This document shows positions 13,001 through 26,378 of a DNA stretch of 64,000 nucleotides, piece after piece. Source of the DNA: Impatiens glandulifera (lineage: Eukaryota; Streptophyta; Magnoliopsida; Ericales; Balsaminaceae); the NCBI RefSeq assembly GCF_907164915.1, contig NC_061869.1, positions 10,093,721 through 10,157,720 of the forward strand, in the 5' to 3' direction. The notes under the pieces are model-generated. The model did no database searches. It saw only the letters and a list, made by a program, of their open reading frames with translations, and was not told the DNA's origin. Position 1 is the stretch's first letter, and every line of letters starts with the position of its first letter. The translations under genes were made by a program, and so were the position numbers.

Positions 13001-14400
13001 CTGTTTTATCCCTTCTTGTATTGTATGTGAGGAAACGGTAGTAAGAGCAGATGATTCAATCCCTTTTATTTATTAATCAGTAGCCTATATTAAATTTAGT
13101 ATGTATTAATATTTGTGTAGATACTAAATTAATAAATGTCATGTTTATCAAAAAAAAAATAAAAAAAAAATCACTTAAGCTGTTATTTTTCTTTTTCTTT
13201 TTTATAGTTGTTTCTTGACATTTTCAAATTATCCAAATCAAATACTTATCCTAAACATTCATTATCTACACATACAAATTCAAAAACAATTTGTTTGAAT
13301 TAGGAAAATTAACCAATATTCTTTAGGGATCTCTTGTAAGTCATGTTCAATCCCAAATCAAACTCCATTAGACTTACTAAAGTCTTACTACTAGATTTAA
13401 ATTTTTAGAAAGATTACAAAAGAAATTTTAAAAAAAAAACAAAAAAGGAAGAGAAAAATAAAATAAAAAAATAACAAATAAATAAAGGCAAACCGGAAGG
13501 AATAAGGACCGTGTGTGAAGAAAAGTACATAGAGGTCTCTATCAACACCGTTGTTACATAATATACTCATGGAAATGGATACCGTATTTATATATTTTAA
13601 GATTTGTATTATTGTTTTAAATAATTTTAAAATAATCAAATGTCATTTTATTTATCGTGTTTTCAATCGTTTCATTAAATTCAGAAAATAAGGTAGAAAT
13701 CCGAGTTTGTGTGGGTTTAAATTTTTTTTTGGATGAGTTTAAAAAACAACGATAAAATTATAGATAAAACGAGAATAGATAAAGGTAAGTTTTGTCTTTT
13801 TTTTTTAAAAAATAATGTATTAAATTAAAAAATTTTAAAAATTATGCAGTAACGTGACCATAATTAATTTATTTTTTATTTTTTTTATTTTTTATGGTCT
13901 GAAACTTATATAGATATGCCTCTAACTAAATTGAATACCCAAAATAATAATATACTATTTATATTAAAAAAATATCATTATTATCATTTAAATATTATAA
14001 AAAAAATATTTTTTTTTTCAAAATTACCCTCGATCATAATTTTTTAAATAATTCATAAATTATTTAAAAAACTAACAGACCAAACAAGGCTTAGAACTCT
14101 TTGAGTAGTTTTTTTTTATCAGATTTAAAAAACAAAACAACAAAAAAAACTTTGTTTTGGGGTTAATATATCAAAATATTATATATATATATATATATAT
14201 TCTATTCTTTTTAATATAAGATAATTTTGTTATTTTAGATAAAAGTAAGAATTAGATGAATGAAATGATGATTATTTTATCTAATCTCAAAAATCATAAA
14301 AAGCTTAAAAAGCCAAAAACATAAAAACAAACAAGCTTATGAAAGAGATGATAATATTAAAATAATGATTATTAATATTAAGAAACCCCATTTAATTAAT
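10026..14400. other. Long AT-rich intergenic stretch, no gene seen
   Basis: More than 4 kb with no coding frame that could be supported. The apparent frames at 10621-10911 and 13397-13639 are F/L/I/K-rich translations of AT-rich DNA. A weak inverted pair 'gggtaaaacagt' (about 12948) and 'actgttttatccc' (about 13000) may be a small MITE remnant. A (TA)n tract lies at 14180-14199. Confidence 0.5.
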
Positions 14401-14596
14401 TCTCCAACGTTTGTGGGGCTGCATTAGTCATGAATATTGTCACTTTCTAGAGATAGAAAGAGAAAGTGTGGGTTGTCTGCTCTGAATTTCTACAAAAGCG
14501 TTAGCATTCGCATGTTTGATGTAGATATCGCAATTGACAGCTCAAATTAATTAATTCATAAACACACTTTTAGAGAGAGAAAGAAAGACAGACGAC

Positions 14597-16540
14597 ATGG
14601 AGAGAGAATTAGAACAAATCATTATAACCAAGTTCAAGAAGGTTTGTGTTTTCTGCGGCAGCAGCGCAGGAAAGAAGACATCGTACAAAGACGCCGCCAT
14701 TGAACTCGGCAAACAACTGGTACCTCCTACTACATAACCTAATTATGATAACATCTTTCTTAATAATTAATAATAATTTTATTTAATCAAATCAGGTTTC
14801 GAGGAACATTGATCTTGTCTATGGAGGAGGCAGCATTGGGTTAATGGGTTTGGTTTCTCAAGCTGTTTATGATGGTGGTCGTCATGTTCTTGGGTTAGTT
14901 ATCATAAATTCAAGATTAATTTTTATTTTCATCATTAATTTTTATTTTTATTTTTTTAATTTTTTTTGTAGGGTTATTCCAAAGACACTTATGCCTAGAG
15001 AGGTATAATTTTGTTATTCAATTTTAATGGTAGATAGAAAGAGTACTTCTTTTGTCTCTCATCTGGTTAGCAGGTGGGAGCAGACATAGACATGATAAGG
15101 AAAGTTTGGTCCAGCCCAAACTAATAATGGGTCTAGGCCCATGGATTGGATGGTAATGGACCCAAGAATAAGTTTTTACTATATTAATAATTTTCAAATA
15201 ATGATTATACAGATAACAGGGGAGCCAGTTGGGGAGGTGAAAGCAGTAGCAGATATGCATCAAAGGAAAGCTGAGATGGCTAAACATTCTGATGCCTTTA
15301 TTGCTTTGCCAGGTATTTATTGTCTTCTATTTTTTATATTTAATATATCAAAATTCTCAATATTATACTTTTGGGATTTGGGTGTTCTGTTTAAAAAAAA
15401 AAATAGGTTTTTAGTTAGTGTATTATTTTAGTTTGATTTGATGAATTGAATGATTGAACAGAAATAAAATATGATATCTTACCAAATTTAAAGACAAAAG
15501 CTTGTTTGATGTTGGTTATCTAAAGGGTTTGTTTGGAATTTTGTTCAAAATATTTTGGTTTATGAAAAAAATAAGTTATTTGAGTTTTTAATTAGTTAAA
15601 TTATTATAATGTGTTTTATATTTAAATTTTAAATTTTATTAAAACAAAGGAAGAGATTGTTTGTTCTTTGGTTTTGATTTTGTTTTTTTAAAGTCTTGTT
15701 TGATTAAATTTATTAAAAAATTAGTTTTTTTTTGTTTAAAGACAAAAATACCCTTTACTTACTCTCTCTCACCATTAAATTTTAAATAATAAAATAGATG
15801 AAAGTAATTGTTGAAATAATGGTTAAATTTTAGGTAAAAAATTTTAAAAAATTAAAATTTTAAAATATTTTAGTTGATGAAATGATTGATTGATAAAGAA
15901 AATAAAAAAATATACCAGAAAATCGCATATCAAACGAGTTCACTTATTATTATTATTATTAAAAAAAAATATTCTACCACGCTAAAATAGTAAAATGGTG
16001 ATTTTTTTTTTTTGTTTTTTTAAATAATGATTTAAGAATTATTTATGGATAAATTAAAGGTGGATATGGGACACTTGAAGAACTACTTGAAGTAATAGCT
16101 TGGGCTCAACTTGGCATTCATGATAAACCTGTAAGTCATGGATTTGTAATCATTTATTGAACTATTATTAACTAACTAAATTGATTTAGTACCAATTTTC
16201 ATGACTTTTTAATTTTTTTATTTATTTATGAATTGATGCAGGTTGGACTACTAAATGTGGACGGTTACTACAACTCTCTATTGTCGTTCATCGACAAGGC
16301 CGTGGAGGAAGGATTCATCTGCCCGAGCGCTCGACATATCATCGTGTCGGCTCCAACCGCCAGGGAATTGTTCAACAAACTAGAGGTTAATTTTATACAA
16401 TTTAGTGTTGAAAACAGGTAACTAATTTGGTATTTTTTAAATAAAATGTTGATCGTTTTCATCAGGAATATATTCCGAGGCACGAGCGTGTTGCGTCGAA
16501 GAGGAACTGGGAGATTGAGGAACTTGATATGATCAGTTAG
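14597..16540 (+). CDS. LOG: Cytokinin riboside 5'-monophosphate phosphoribohydrolase (LONELY GUY)
   Basis: LOG enzymes release active free-base cytokinin from the nucleotide by removing ribose 5'-phosphate in the cytosol. Seven exons with GT-AG junctions: 14597-14719, 14796-14893, 14972-15002, 15213-15312, 16060-16130, 16242-16385 and 16466-16540, totalling 642 nt (213 aa), the usual family length. The start gives [20 protein letters not shown], followed by the GSS nucleotide-binding loop. The GGGSIGLMG motif is in exon 2, PRE at the end of exon 3, and the family signature PGGYGTLEE is split across exons 4 and 5. The C-terminus has [19 protein letters not shown]. No transit peptide or membrane segment is seen. 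Exon joins all keep frame and the key motifs are intact, so the gene is probably functional. Which LOG paralogue it is cannot be decided here. Confidence 0.95.
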
Positions 16541-16778
16541 AACTAACTAAAGTGTGGTTAATTATTATTATTTGTTTAATTAGGAGTATGGAAGAAAGAA
16601 CAAAAAAGAACGCCCAATTTGTAGTTTCGTCGTCTTGTTTTTGTGTTTATATGATGAGGCTGTGCGAACAAATCGGGCATTAGATTCTAACTGTTTTTGT
16701 TATAATGTTGAACTTATGTATGTTTAATTTACCAATTTTTAGTATAGTTATAAGGTTGTGTTTCATAGGTTTTTTATG

Positions 16779-16784
16779 AATAAA
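16779..16784 (+). terminator. Candidate poly(A) signal of LOG
   Basis: AATAAA about 240 nt after the LOG stop codon, in a T-rich context. Plausible near-upstream element for 3' end formation; not the only AT-rich candidate nearby. Confidence 0.35.
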
Positions 16785-16799
16785 ATGTTATGTTCTAGC

Positions 16800-19240
16800 T
16801 AATAAAAAAAATGTGCTTATAATAAAAGTATTAAGTGAGACAAGACAATCTTTAATTATATAGCATTCAACTCCCTGAATTAACAACAGGAAAAAAAAAA
16901 CATGAATTCTGATTTATTTATTTTTAAATTATCCCACTATAAATATAGTTTAAAGATGAATTTCAAAATGTATCAATACTTTGAGGATGAATATATGGAT
17001 TAGCACTATGGATATTCCATGGGATGCCTCCATATCACACCCACATTGTACAATGCATAAGAATGTGCAAATTATGATTTATTCTCCTTTTAAAATTAAT
17101 TTCAATATGTTTAGAATTTAATTAAATATCATTTCAATCTACAATTTCATTAATCATATAATTCATTAATTAAAATATTAAAAATATAATCTAATTGTTA
17201 TAAAGTTTTATAAAAAATAAAAAAACAAATTTTTTAAAATCACAACATGATCTTAAACATCTCTCCTCTATTCTTATCCCCTCAAAATGTAGTTTTTAGT
17301 CTTGATAGTATTATCCTCGCAGCCAATATTCTTTTTCAATATAAGTTCAACTAAAAACATTCACATGAGCAAACATTTTGCCCATATAGGATTTTGACAA
17401 ATTATGGTTATGAAAAGTTGAGATAGAATACTAGTTGATCATCCATCAATTTTATCGATAGAATCTCGAACACCACCATTTCACCCATTAGCTTGGAGAT
17501 TGTGTTTCCAATTTGCTTTCTATTTAGAAATGACTGGATTGAAACATCTTAAACATATTTATATTTGGCTATAGACCCGCACCTTCCAAGGGCATTTCAT
17601 CGTGGATAGATGTCAAGGCTCATTTCATAACCCCACATTTCGATTAAAGAGTACAAATTCTAGTTAAAGGTTTTATAATGACAACTTTATGTTGTTATAT
17701 GAAATGTATCTCATTACAAACCATGTTATAAAATGTGACTGATCATTCCATTCATCATTGTGTGCATACATATCTAATTAGAATCACAAGTTAATTACAA
17801 GTTTGTTTTTGTTCCTACTGTACCCCAAGGCACTTCTTACTTCCCAATCAGTCGTCCTTCGTATAACAATTGGTTTATCAAGAATGCGCAATAAAAACGC
17901 TTTGGATTGATGGTGATAACATCACTATTAGCGTTGATATTCCAAAATCGTACATCAATTTTCAGCGCATACGGCTACTCAACAGTCACAAAATAATTGA
18001 TAATTGTTCATTGAATTATTATCTTTTTTGGATGCATTTTCAGTGTGTATCAATGAAAAAAAAGTCTAGTTTAAAAGTAAAAGAAATGTTGTTTTATTTT
18101 TGTCAATTTAATAACCAAATTAAGAGACCTTTTTATTTTAGAAAGGTTATTATTGTCATTACTAGTTACTAACAAAACTCTTACAATAAATCTTCTTTAC
18201 GTATGAGCAAAACAAAGTCTAAATTATATACCTTCTTAGTTTATGCTTTAAAATAAAATAAAGTGGCCATATCAAAATATAATTAAGTTGTGTAAAAACA
18301 TCATAATGTGTGGAAAAAGTAACATGAAAATTCATTATGTACTCAACTACTTGAACAATGCTTAGAATACACTAGAAAAAACTTGTGTTTTATTTTTTCA
18401 TCTATATAGGCACATTCAATATAAAGAATAAGGAAGAAAAACGGGGATTCGAGAGATCGTGATAAAAACGGTAGAAGAATTGCACGAAAAGAAACCAATT
18501 GAGTCCAAACATTCTTTCTCCTTTCGTGTGGAATTACACAAGCTTTATAGCCTGAAACCAGAAATCTTGAATGGAAGTACTCATATGGTGTGTTTGTGGG
18601 GAAAGTCAAAAAGGTTATTGGAAATGAGATTTGGATTTATTGCAATATATTTGGTTAGTTATTGCACCATGCCTTCCAAGCCTTTTTCGGCCATTTCTCT
18701 TTAATCATATAAACTTCTAATGCATGGCTCAAACTACATGCTTCATATTACTAAGAATAAAGTATGGAGTGAATTAAAAGCATGATGGTTAGGTATAGGA
18801 TTTGCCAAAATGAAAAAATTAAATAAAAGGGTAATTGAGTCACTTTTTTTATTATTTGAAGAATGTTAATTCTAACTCTTATTGTATTTTCCCAAAGACA
18901 TGACACTTACACTTTGATTTAAAATATTCTTAATCAGAATTGAACATTTAATTATGACCACTTCAACTACCTAACAAGTTTTTACTAGGAGTTAATAAAA
19001 GTCACTTTCAACTCAAAAGTATAAAGAACAAATTTACTTGTTTTATGATTTAGTTTTTCTAAAAGAATGAGTTTATGTAGTATAAGCATGCCAAATCCAG
19101 ATATTTGTGTGTTGAGTTAATACTAATTTGTTTTTTTAAAGATCACTTAATGTTTAGAGCAAAATCAATGATGGTCTTTAAAGTTGTTGACAATAATTAT
19201 AGTCTAATATAAAGTAAGAAGTAAAATTCTAAAAGTTTAA
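16800..19240. other. Intergenic DNA, no gene supported
   Basis: Slightly less AT-extreme around 17300-18700. Frames at 17870-18172, 18343-18609 and 18459-18704 overlap on both strands, match no family I recognise and lack plausible splice continuations. Could be decayed TE coding sequence, but I cannot name a domain. Confidence 0.45.
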
Positions 19241-19244
19241 ACTC

Positions 19245-19385
19245 CTCTCCTAACCTAGACATAATAAGAGGTAGATATCCCCAATCTTTCTGAGAGTTAG
19301 GGTTCGAATTCGTCGGGCGACAAGTTATGCGCGTGTTTGCGGAATATATCCCGAAGGTGAAACGGAACTCAGTGTTCTCAAAAAA
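19245..19385 (+). mobile_element. tRNA-derived SINE-like copy (family 2)
   Basis: Contains 'gaggtagatatcccc' after the A-box position, a clear B-box-like 'gggttcgaattcgtcg', and then 'gtgtttgcggaatatatccc', matching the copies at 6225-6375 and 9895-10020 in block order but on the opposite strand. It ends near an A-rich tail at about 19381. A tRNA gene is excluded because the cloverleaf cannot be formed around the B-box. Confidence 0.5.
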
Positions 19386-22080
19386 TTAAATTAATATAAA
19401 CTTAAAAACTATTATTATCATTAATTTATTAAGTAAGAATATGGGCAAGTTACTCAATACTTATTTAAATTAGTTATTTTTATTTTTCCTAAGCAGAAAA
19501 GAGAATACTAATTTCACTCTTTTCATATTATCGTGTTAAGTATTTTTTTTAGTGTACTTGTACTTTCTTTAATTAGAATTTATTATTCGAGTAAGTTGGT
19601 ACAATTTTCCTAATGTTATTTAAATTGAAAATCAAATTTACTCATCTTAGATTAAAATTTAAACTGTCAAACTTTAAAAAAAAAAATAATAGCCAGAAAT
19701 TATGAAAGACACTATAAATACAACTAAAATGAAAGAAAAAAGAAACTAGAAATTAAAAATAAAATATTTAGATTAAAATGAGAGTTATCATTATATATGT
19801 TATGTTAGATTACTAAAATAGAAAATAAAATATAAAAAAAAAAAAAGCATTTATATTTGGAATTCAAAGGTAAACCACATTGTTTTATGCATAAATATTG
19901 TTTGGTCAATAAATAAAGAGCATATGTAGATTTTTTTTTTTAATTACTATTCTAGTGTATTTACATTATTAACCGAATTCAATATTTGTGATGTCCTTCA
20001 CATTTAACATTTTGATTTTTGAAAGCAAGACATGTGATGGACAATCTAACATTTACCAAACGTGCATCTAAGATATAAAATATAAAATAAAAGTTCTTTA
20101 AATAAAATATTCATTAACTATTTCAAAAAATAAATAAATAATATTAGCTGCTATCAGTCACGTGCTTTGTGACAATACGTAGCTTTAGGACTGAACTGAC
20201 TCACGTATTTTTTTTTTTATTCTGTTTAAACATATTTAGCTGGCTTGTTTTCATAAGGAAGATTTTATCTAACTCAATCATTAATAAAAATTTATTCATT
20301 TAAAAAAATATATATATTAATTAAAAAAAATTGTTTAACAAGCTGCCGTTACTCTATTTTTCATTCTAACAATCACTGTCAATCTGTCATTTTAGATACG
20401 GCGTTGAAGTTCCCTTCAAGACATCTACCATCCTAATTAGTCAAATCTTTTTAATTTCAATTTTTACATTTTTACCAATAACTAAAATATTAATCACCTC
20501 AATTATATAATCCTAATTATTTTGTCATTTTACTTAAGATAGAAAATTAATAATTAAGTTGTACATAATAAATAAGGACCTAACTTAAATAATTTTAAAA
20601 TGTCTTAAATTTAAATTCCAAGAGTTTGTGAATAAAATTTGGAAGCGTAATGGAGAAATTTGTAAATGTAAAATAGGTCTTTCAATAAGCAACCTTTGAG
20701 TCTTTTACAGTAAGGGTGAATTATTTCTTCTCTGTCCTTAATTTAACATCATTTATTTAAATTTATGATTAATAATATTCTTGGGATTTACGTTCAATTT
20801 GGATTTTCCTTGTTTACATTATGGTTTATTTTTTAATGAAATTTTGGAATGTTGCACTGAAATGTACTTATCCAGCTAATTATCTTACCTGTAAATTATA
20901 TAAAATTAACTTATCTTTACAAATATAAATTAAACATATCTATTAATCAAAACAAAAAATACTATGTTTGCAAATAAACCAACTATAATTCAAACTTAAT
21001 ACCAAAAATAATTTATAGTTTTGGATTTTTTTTTATTGTTTTTCTTTTCACTAAATAAAGAAAGAAAAAATAATAATTAATGATATTAAGAGTTTATACA
21101 TATCTTTTAAATTAGCATAACCCTTACAATTATGTATCCTTATTTAACTTAAAAAGGATAGTTTGATATTTGAAACAAAGCTTAGAATGACATCCTAAAA
21201 TTATGATATTCACTTAAATGTAAAGTGTTATATTATGGGTTAAAATTATTATATATAATAATTTAATGAAACAAGTTATTTTTTTGCTTAAAAAGAATGA
21301 CTAAGACATTTATTAAGACAAAAAGATCACTATCTTAAAATATTTTTGTTATAATTAGTATCTAAAAATGATTCAGGGGAGGATAGATGGAACTAAGCTT
21401 TCATGGGTAGACCCCAATTAACAAACAAAACATATAATCTTCTTCCATGCAATTTTGAATAAATCAATTCATCAGAATAAACTTCAACTATGTCACTGTC
21501 ATGTTTTATTCAGGGAATTTTTTGATAAACTATTCTTCAAATTGTTAGTTCAATTTGATCCGCCTCAATTCTCATCGAATCGAATTATTCACTATTATTC
21601 CTAATCTTTTAGTCTTTTAGTGACAATTACTAAGGTTTTCAAATAAACAAAAGATTGGTTTTAGTAGTAACTGCAATATGCATGATGTTCCAGATAAAGA
21701 ATCAAATGAAAACCATCATGGGAAAGTGCCTGAAAGCTTAATCAGATTCTACTGTTAATTAGGGAATCAAACTTTTAATCTCTTAAGAATACTCGAGTTA
21801 ACGATCAATTGGAAGAAAATCATAATCTATCTATCTATCTTTGTCAAATCTGAAGTAGTGTGTGTAGTAAAGCTAACACTCAATAATAATTATTAATATG
21901 TTTTAGTTTTGTTTTCAATAAGTAATAACACCACAAACACTATTAACCCAAACCCCCATGTTATGATTATTCCTTCATTTTCTCTCTTACACTTCACTAT
22001 TTCAACTCTCACATTTATAACACAATAGAATAATAGTGTACAAAATCCCATTTGTCCATTTCCTCATTTCCTATCAATGC
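19386..22080. other. AT-rich intergenic DNA upstream of the glycosyltransferase gene
   Basis: No coding frame or RNA gene seen. The last few hundred bases (21900-22080) are C/T-richer and probably include the promoter of the next gene. Confidence 0.5.
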
Positions 22081-22085
22081 CTATG

Positions 22086-22093
22086 TATAAATA
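22086..22093 (+). promoter_or_regulatory. TATA box of the glycosyltransferase gene
   Basis: TATAAATA lies 51 nt before the start codon at 22144. With a usual TATA-to-start-site distance this predicts a short 5' leader of roughly 25-30 nt. The leader just upstream of the ATG is A-rich and contains an in-frame TAA immediately before the ATG. Confidence 0.45.
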
Positions 22094-22143
22094 CTATCAT
22101 TACCCCCTACCATAATTCCCATCTCACCAAAAAATTAAAATAA

Positions 22144-25139
22144 ATGATGAAACCGGTTGCTAGATACCCCTCTTCTACAAGAAATGGGGATCAGTCTTTA
22201 GAAGGAATGTTAACTGACCTCTACTTTGGTGCTAAACAAAAATCCTCCAAAAAACTACATAAACCTGCACCATCCTCCCCAAAGCAATCAACCGCTAGGC
22301 TCGTCACAAGCCTAACCTGCCTTCAATTCGCATTCGCCACTTATGCCACCTTACTCCTCTTCTACTTAAGCCCGTCCTTGGACCTCAGGTCCACGCCTGA
22401 CTTTACCTGGGCAACTCGAATTGCCAAGAATTGGAAGAACTTTGTTGTCGCCCCTCATTTCGTGAACCCGAACCTGACCCATGCTATTCATCCTGTCACG
22501 AGGTTCGTGAAATCCGAAGTTTGCGAGACTGAAAAGATTGACTTCGAGCAGAAGAAGTCCATCGACCAATTAATGATCAAGTTTAAGAAGGAAATGTACG
22601 AGGAAGTTATGGCATTCCAAGACAAGTCGTTTGGAACCGAGTCACTTTCCCAGCTAATGGGAATGAAATCCAGATGGGACTTAAACAATAACAGGCAGCC
22701 TCAGCCGAAAATAACAGTTATTTTGAACCATTTCAAGAGGAAGACGTTATGTTCTCAACTAAACTCGTTGCTCAACCAATCACTCCCGTTTCACCATGTT
22801 TGGGTGATGTCGTTTGGAAGCCCGAACGAGCTGTCTTTAAGAAGGATTGTCGAGAGTTACAATGACACGAGAATAAGTTTTATCAGCTCCACTTATGATT
22901 TCAAGTACTTTGGTCGGTTCCAAATGGCACTCCAGACGGAAGCTGATTTCGTGTATATTTTAGACGACGACATGATTCCCGGAACAAAGATGTTGAGGAT
23001 TCTCGCACACGTGGCGGGAACGGAGAAGTATAAGAACTCTGTTTTGGGAAGCATTGGGAGGATTCTTCCGTTTCGACAGAAGGACTTTATGTTTCCGAGT
23101 TATCGTAAGTTCAGATCGAAGGAGGCTGGACTTTACCTGCCTGACCCAGCTTATGATATCGTTATCAATAAGATCGTTCAGGTTGATTTTCTGTCAAGTT
23201 CTTGGTTTCTTTCGGCTGAGCTTGTCAAGACTCTCTTCATTGAAGATCCTTCTACTTTCATGACAGGAGAAGATCTTCACTTAAGGTAAGAACATTGTTT
23301 TATTTTTAAAATGACTCAAATTACTCAAGGTTTGAACATGTTTCGTATTCATTTCTTGCTAAAAAACGCAGCTACCAGCTTCAAAAGTATAGGAACGCGG
23401 GCTCCTTCGTTCTTCCCATCGATCAAAACGACAAAGAGACATGGGGAGACAGCGAGCACCGGTTAGCTTACGTATCTGAAACAACCGTCATCTTCAAAGA
23501 CATCATACAAGTACGAGACGAGCAATGGTGGACTGCACTAACCACAGGCTACATAACGCAATGGGCAGCCATGAATCCTCAAAAGATAGACGCTTTCTTC
23601 TACGCCCACACAATTGACGAGGCCAAGGCATTAGCCCCTCTCATAGAGAAATTCAAGATGACAGCAGGAAGGAAGGCTTACATTGCGGTTTCAGGTGGAA
23701 ACTATTGCCCTTGTGAAGAAGCAGCTTCAGCTCTGAGCTGGCCTAAGGCTGTCTGCAAGGAGAGACGGTTCAAGATATTCGACTTGGGAATTGGAGCTCT
23801 CTCGAGTAGTGTTTCAGACTCTGAGGTCCCCATTGTTCAAGGAGTGTATTCAAGCATGAAAGGGTTAGTCAAGATGCATAACCCGAGTGTGATAATCGCA
23901 GTAAACGATATCGATATTAATGTGATGAAGGCTCTAAAGATGGCAGCCGAGAGTAATGGAAATGGATCAACACTCGTTCTTTTGCCCAGATCTTCCATTA
24001 ATAAAGTCCTTTGGATGGCTGATCTCAGACCAACAACATTACTAAGTAAGAACTACTTACTCTCAAAGATTTCAGATTAAAAAACTCGCTAAATTTTCTA
24101 TATCATATTGTCTAATGCAGATTGGAACAAGATGAGGATATCTATAAACGTTATAACACAAAACCGATCCCCATCGCTAAGTCGATTGCTTAAATCTCTA
24201 AGCGAAGCTTACTATCTAGGAGACGATATACCAATCACCTTCAACATGGATACTAGAGTGGATGAGGCAACTATAAAAATGGTGAACACATTCAAATGGC
24301 CACATGGTTCTAAAACTCTTAGAAGAAGGATCATTCAAGGAGGATTAATCAGGGCAGTTAGTGAAAGTTGGTATCCTTCTTCAGACGATGACTATGGTCT
24401 TCTCCTTGAAGATGACATAGAAGTCTCTCCTTACTACTATCTTTGGATCAAATATGCACTTTTAGCTTACCACTATGATCCACAAGTTTCATTACCTGAA
24501 CTAGCTTCGATTTCTTTATACACTCCACGTTTAGTTGAAGTATTGAAAGAAAGACCTAAATGGAATCCAACTGATTTCTTCAAGAACATACATCCAAACA
24601 CACCTTATCTCCATCAACTACCGTGTAGCTGGGGAGCAGTGTTCTTTCCAAAACAATGGAGAGAATTCTACGTTTACATGAACATGAGATTTACAGAGGA
24701 TGCAAAGAGAAATCCAGTACAGATACCTAAATCAAGAACAAATGGATGGCAAGCATCATGGAAGAAATTCTTAATTGATATGATGTACTTACGTGGTTAC
24801 GTTGCTTTATATCCGAATTTCCCTCGCCAAGCTAGCTTTTCGACGAATCATATGGAGCCAGGAGCACATATCTCGGCCAAGGAAAATGCGGTGAGGCATG
24901 ATAAATCGGATTTTGAAGTTCCTCTGTTGAAGGAAGATTTCAGTGCTTTATTGCCTGCCGGAAAATTACCTCCGGCGTCTAAATTGCCATCGTTGAACCT
25001 CTTTAATCAGCCTGTTTCTCTTAGGGGACTTAAAGCTGCCGGAGGAAAACTTTGCCGGGATGTGCTTAACTGTACTTCCGATGAGATTGTGATTGTTGAT
25101 CATCAGACTGGATTGCCTTCAAAGTGTTCTAGGTTTTGA
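22144..25139 (+). CDS. Two-domain GT2-like glycosyltransferase, type II membrane protein
   Basis: Three exons (22144-23285, 23372-24045, 24121-25139) join in frame through GT-AG introns to 2835 nt, 944 aa. An in-frame TAA directly precedes the ATG, fixing the start. A signal-anchor helix (about residues 57-78, SLTCLQFAFATYATLLLFYL) predicts a Golgi-type lumenal protein. The first transferase-like domain starts near residue 190 (ITVILNHFKRKTLCSQLNSL) and has an acidic metal-binding-type motif ILDDDMIPG. The second, encoded largely by exon 3, starts at ISINVITQNRSPSLSRLL and has LLLEDDIEVSPYYY. The protein resembles the plant family typified by Arabidopsis At5g12260 along its whole length. The sugar donor and acceptor are not known to me. 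No break or missing motif was seen. Confidence 0.9.
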
Positions 25140-25266
25140 TTAACCGTTATTTAGGGTTTCGTTTCTATTTCAATCAACAAACTAATTCCTCATGTAATAC
25201 TTTTACTTATTTGGAGATATAAAACATAATATGTATGTAATCATTTGGTTGGGAACTTAGCATTTT

Positions 25267-25272
25267 AATAAA
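25267..25272 (+). terminator. Candidate poly(A) signal of the glycosyltransferase gene
   Basis: AATAAA about 130 nt downstream of the stop codon at 25139, followed by AT-rich sequence. Confidence 0.35.
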
Positions 25273-25546
25273 ACCATAAATGAAAATCAAATTCCGTAAA
25301 CTTTGGTCTTCAACTTAAAACGATTAAGTGAGAATCGAATCACGTAACGAATCACGTAAAGGACCCTAACCAATCGAAAGAATCTTCTGTTTTGTTTTGA
25401 ATTTTTTTTGGTTTAATGAGATTGGTTAATCATTCAACAGTAGATAATATAAATTAGAAGGATACTTAGAAACTCTAAACCCTAAACTCTAAAATCAAAC
25501 AAATAGAACAATAATTGTACCTCTAACCCGAGTAGAATGATACTTA

Positions 25547-25613
25547 GAATCCCGTGTCCCATGATCGCTAACTATTACGAAGAATCCTGTGTCCCAGGAT
25601 CACTAACTATTAC
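25547..25613. repeat. Short tandem duplication (~35-bp period, 2 copies)
   Basis: The 32-base phrase beginning 'gaatcccgtgtccca' at 25547 and ending 'ctattac' at 25578 recurs at 25582-25613 with three differences. On the reverse strand each unit carries a 'gggacac..gattc' core somewhat like a B-box, so it may be a remnant of a tRNA-derived repeat. Confidence 0.5.
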
Positions 25614-25619
25614 ACTACT

Positions 25620-26378
25620 AATAAAATAGAAAAGAACGGCCTTTTTGGCTATACTTTCTCGGTTCCGCTACTTCCGCAGGATTTATGCAGTTGATCGGTA
25701 TAAAAACAAAAAAATTGTAACGCTCAACTCAACTTCCTATAGACAAGAAAAATTAAAAATATTCTTTAGCTCATACTAATCTCTCAATAATAATACTACA
25801 ATGTATTTCTCCTTCGGATTCAGAATAAAAATATGTTTTCAAACTTTTTCTTTAAAGATCAAAGTGGTTTCATGCCGTTTTTTTTGAAAAAAAGTAAATA
25901 ACCGAGCCAAGAGAAAAATTCTCTCTTGTTGCTGCTCTTATAAAAGCGACTTTTATGGAACACCTTTTTTTGTATAGGCTTAAAGATAACACACATTAAA
26001 CATAGACATTAATAAAAACAAATAAAAATTAACATTCTAATTTTCATTTAAAAGAAAGGATAGAAATAGAAATCTTAAGCAATATTGCTCCCAACATATA
26101 GAAGAAGCTCTTTTTTAAAAATTACAGAAACACAACAAACAAAACATTACAACAAATAATAATAATAAATATTTCTACAAATTAGAAGAAACAAACATTT
26201 AACACTACAAATTCAATTCAATTCAATTCCCACATAAAACAAATTAAAAACAAAAATGTACTGTACACAAGTCTTCTTCTTCTTCAGCCTTCAATCTCAT
26301 TATTCTTTCATTTTCAGCACAGCCAGCAGCAATTTTTGTCACAACATATATAAAAACTGAAACTGAATTTCAACAGCT
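25620..26378 (-). other. Intergenic DNA and probable 3' UTR of the SAPS gene
   Basis: The part next to 26379 (about 26040-26378) lies just downstream of the SAPS stop codon on the minus strand and is likely its 3' untranslated region. The rest shows no coding content. Confidence 0.45.

Noticed and set aside
17870..18704. Overlapping frames on both strands at 17870-18172, 18343-18609 and 18459-18704
   Set aside because: No recognised domain, mutual antisense overlap and no flanking exons; possibly decayed TE but not supportable as a gene.
19245..19385. Possible tRNA gene because of a good B-box
   Set aside because: No cloverleaf can be drawn; the block order is shared with two other copies, which makes it a SINE.
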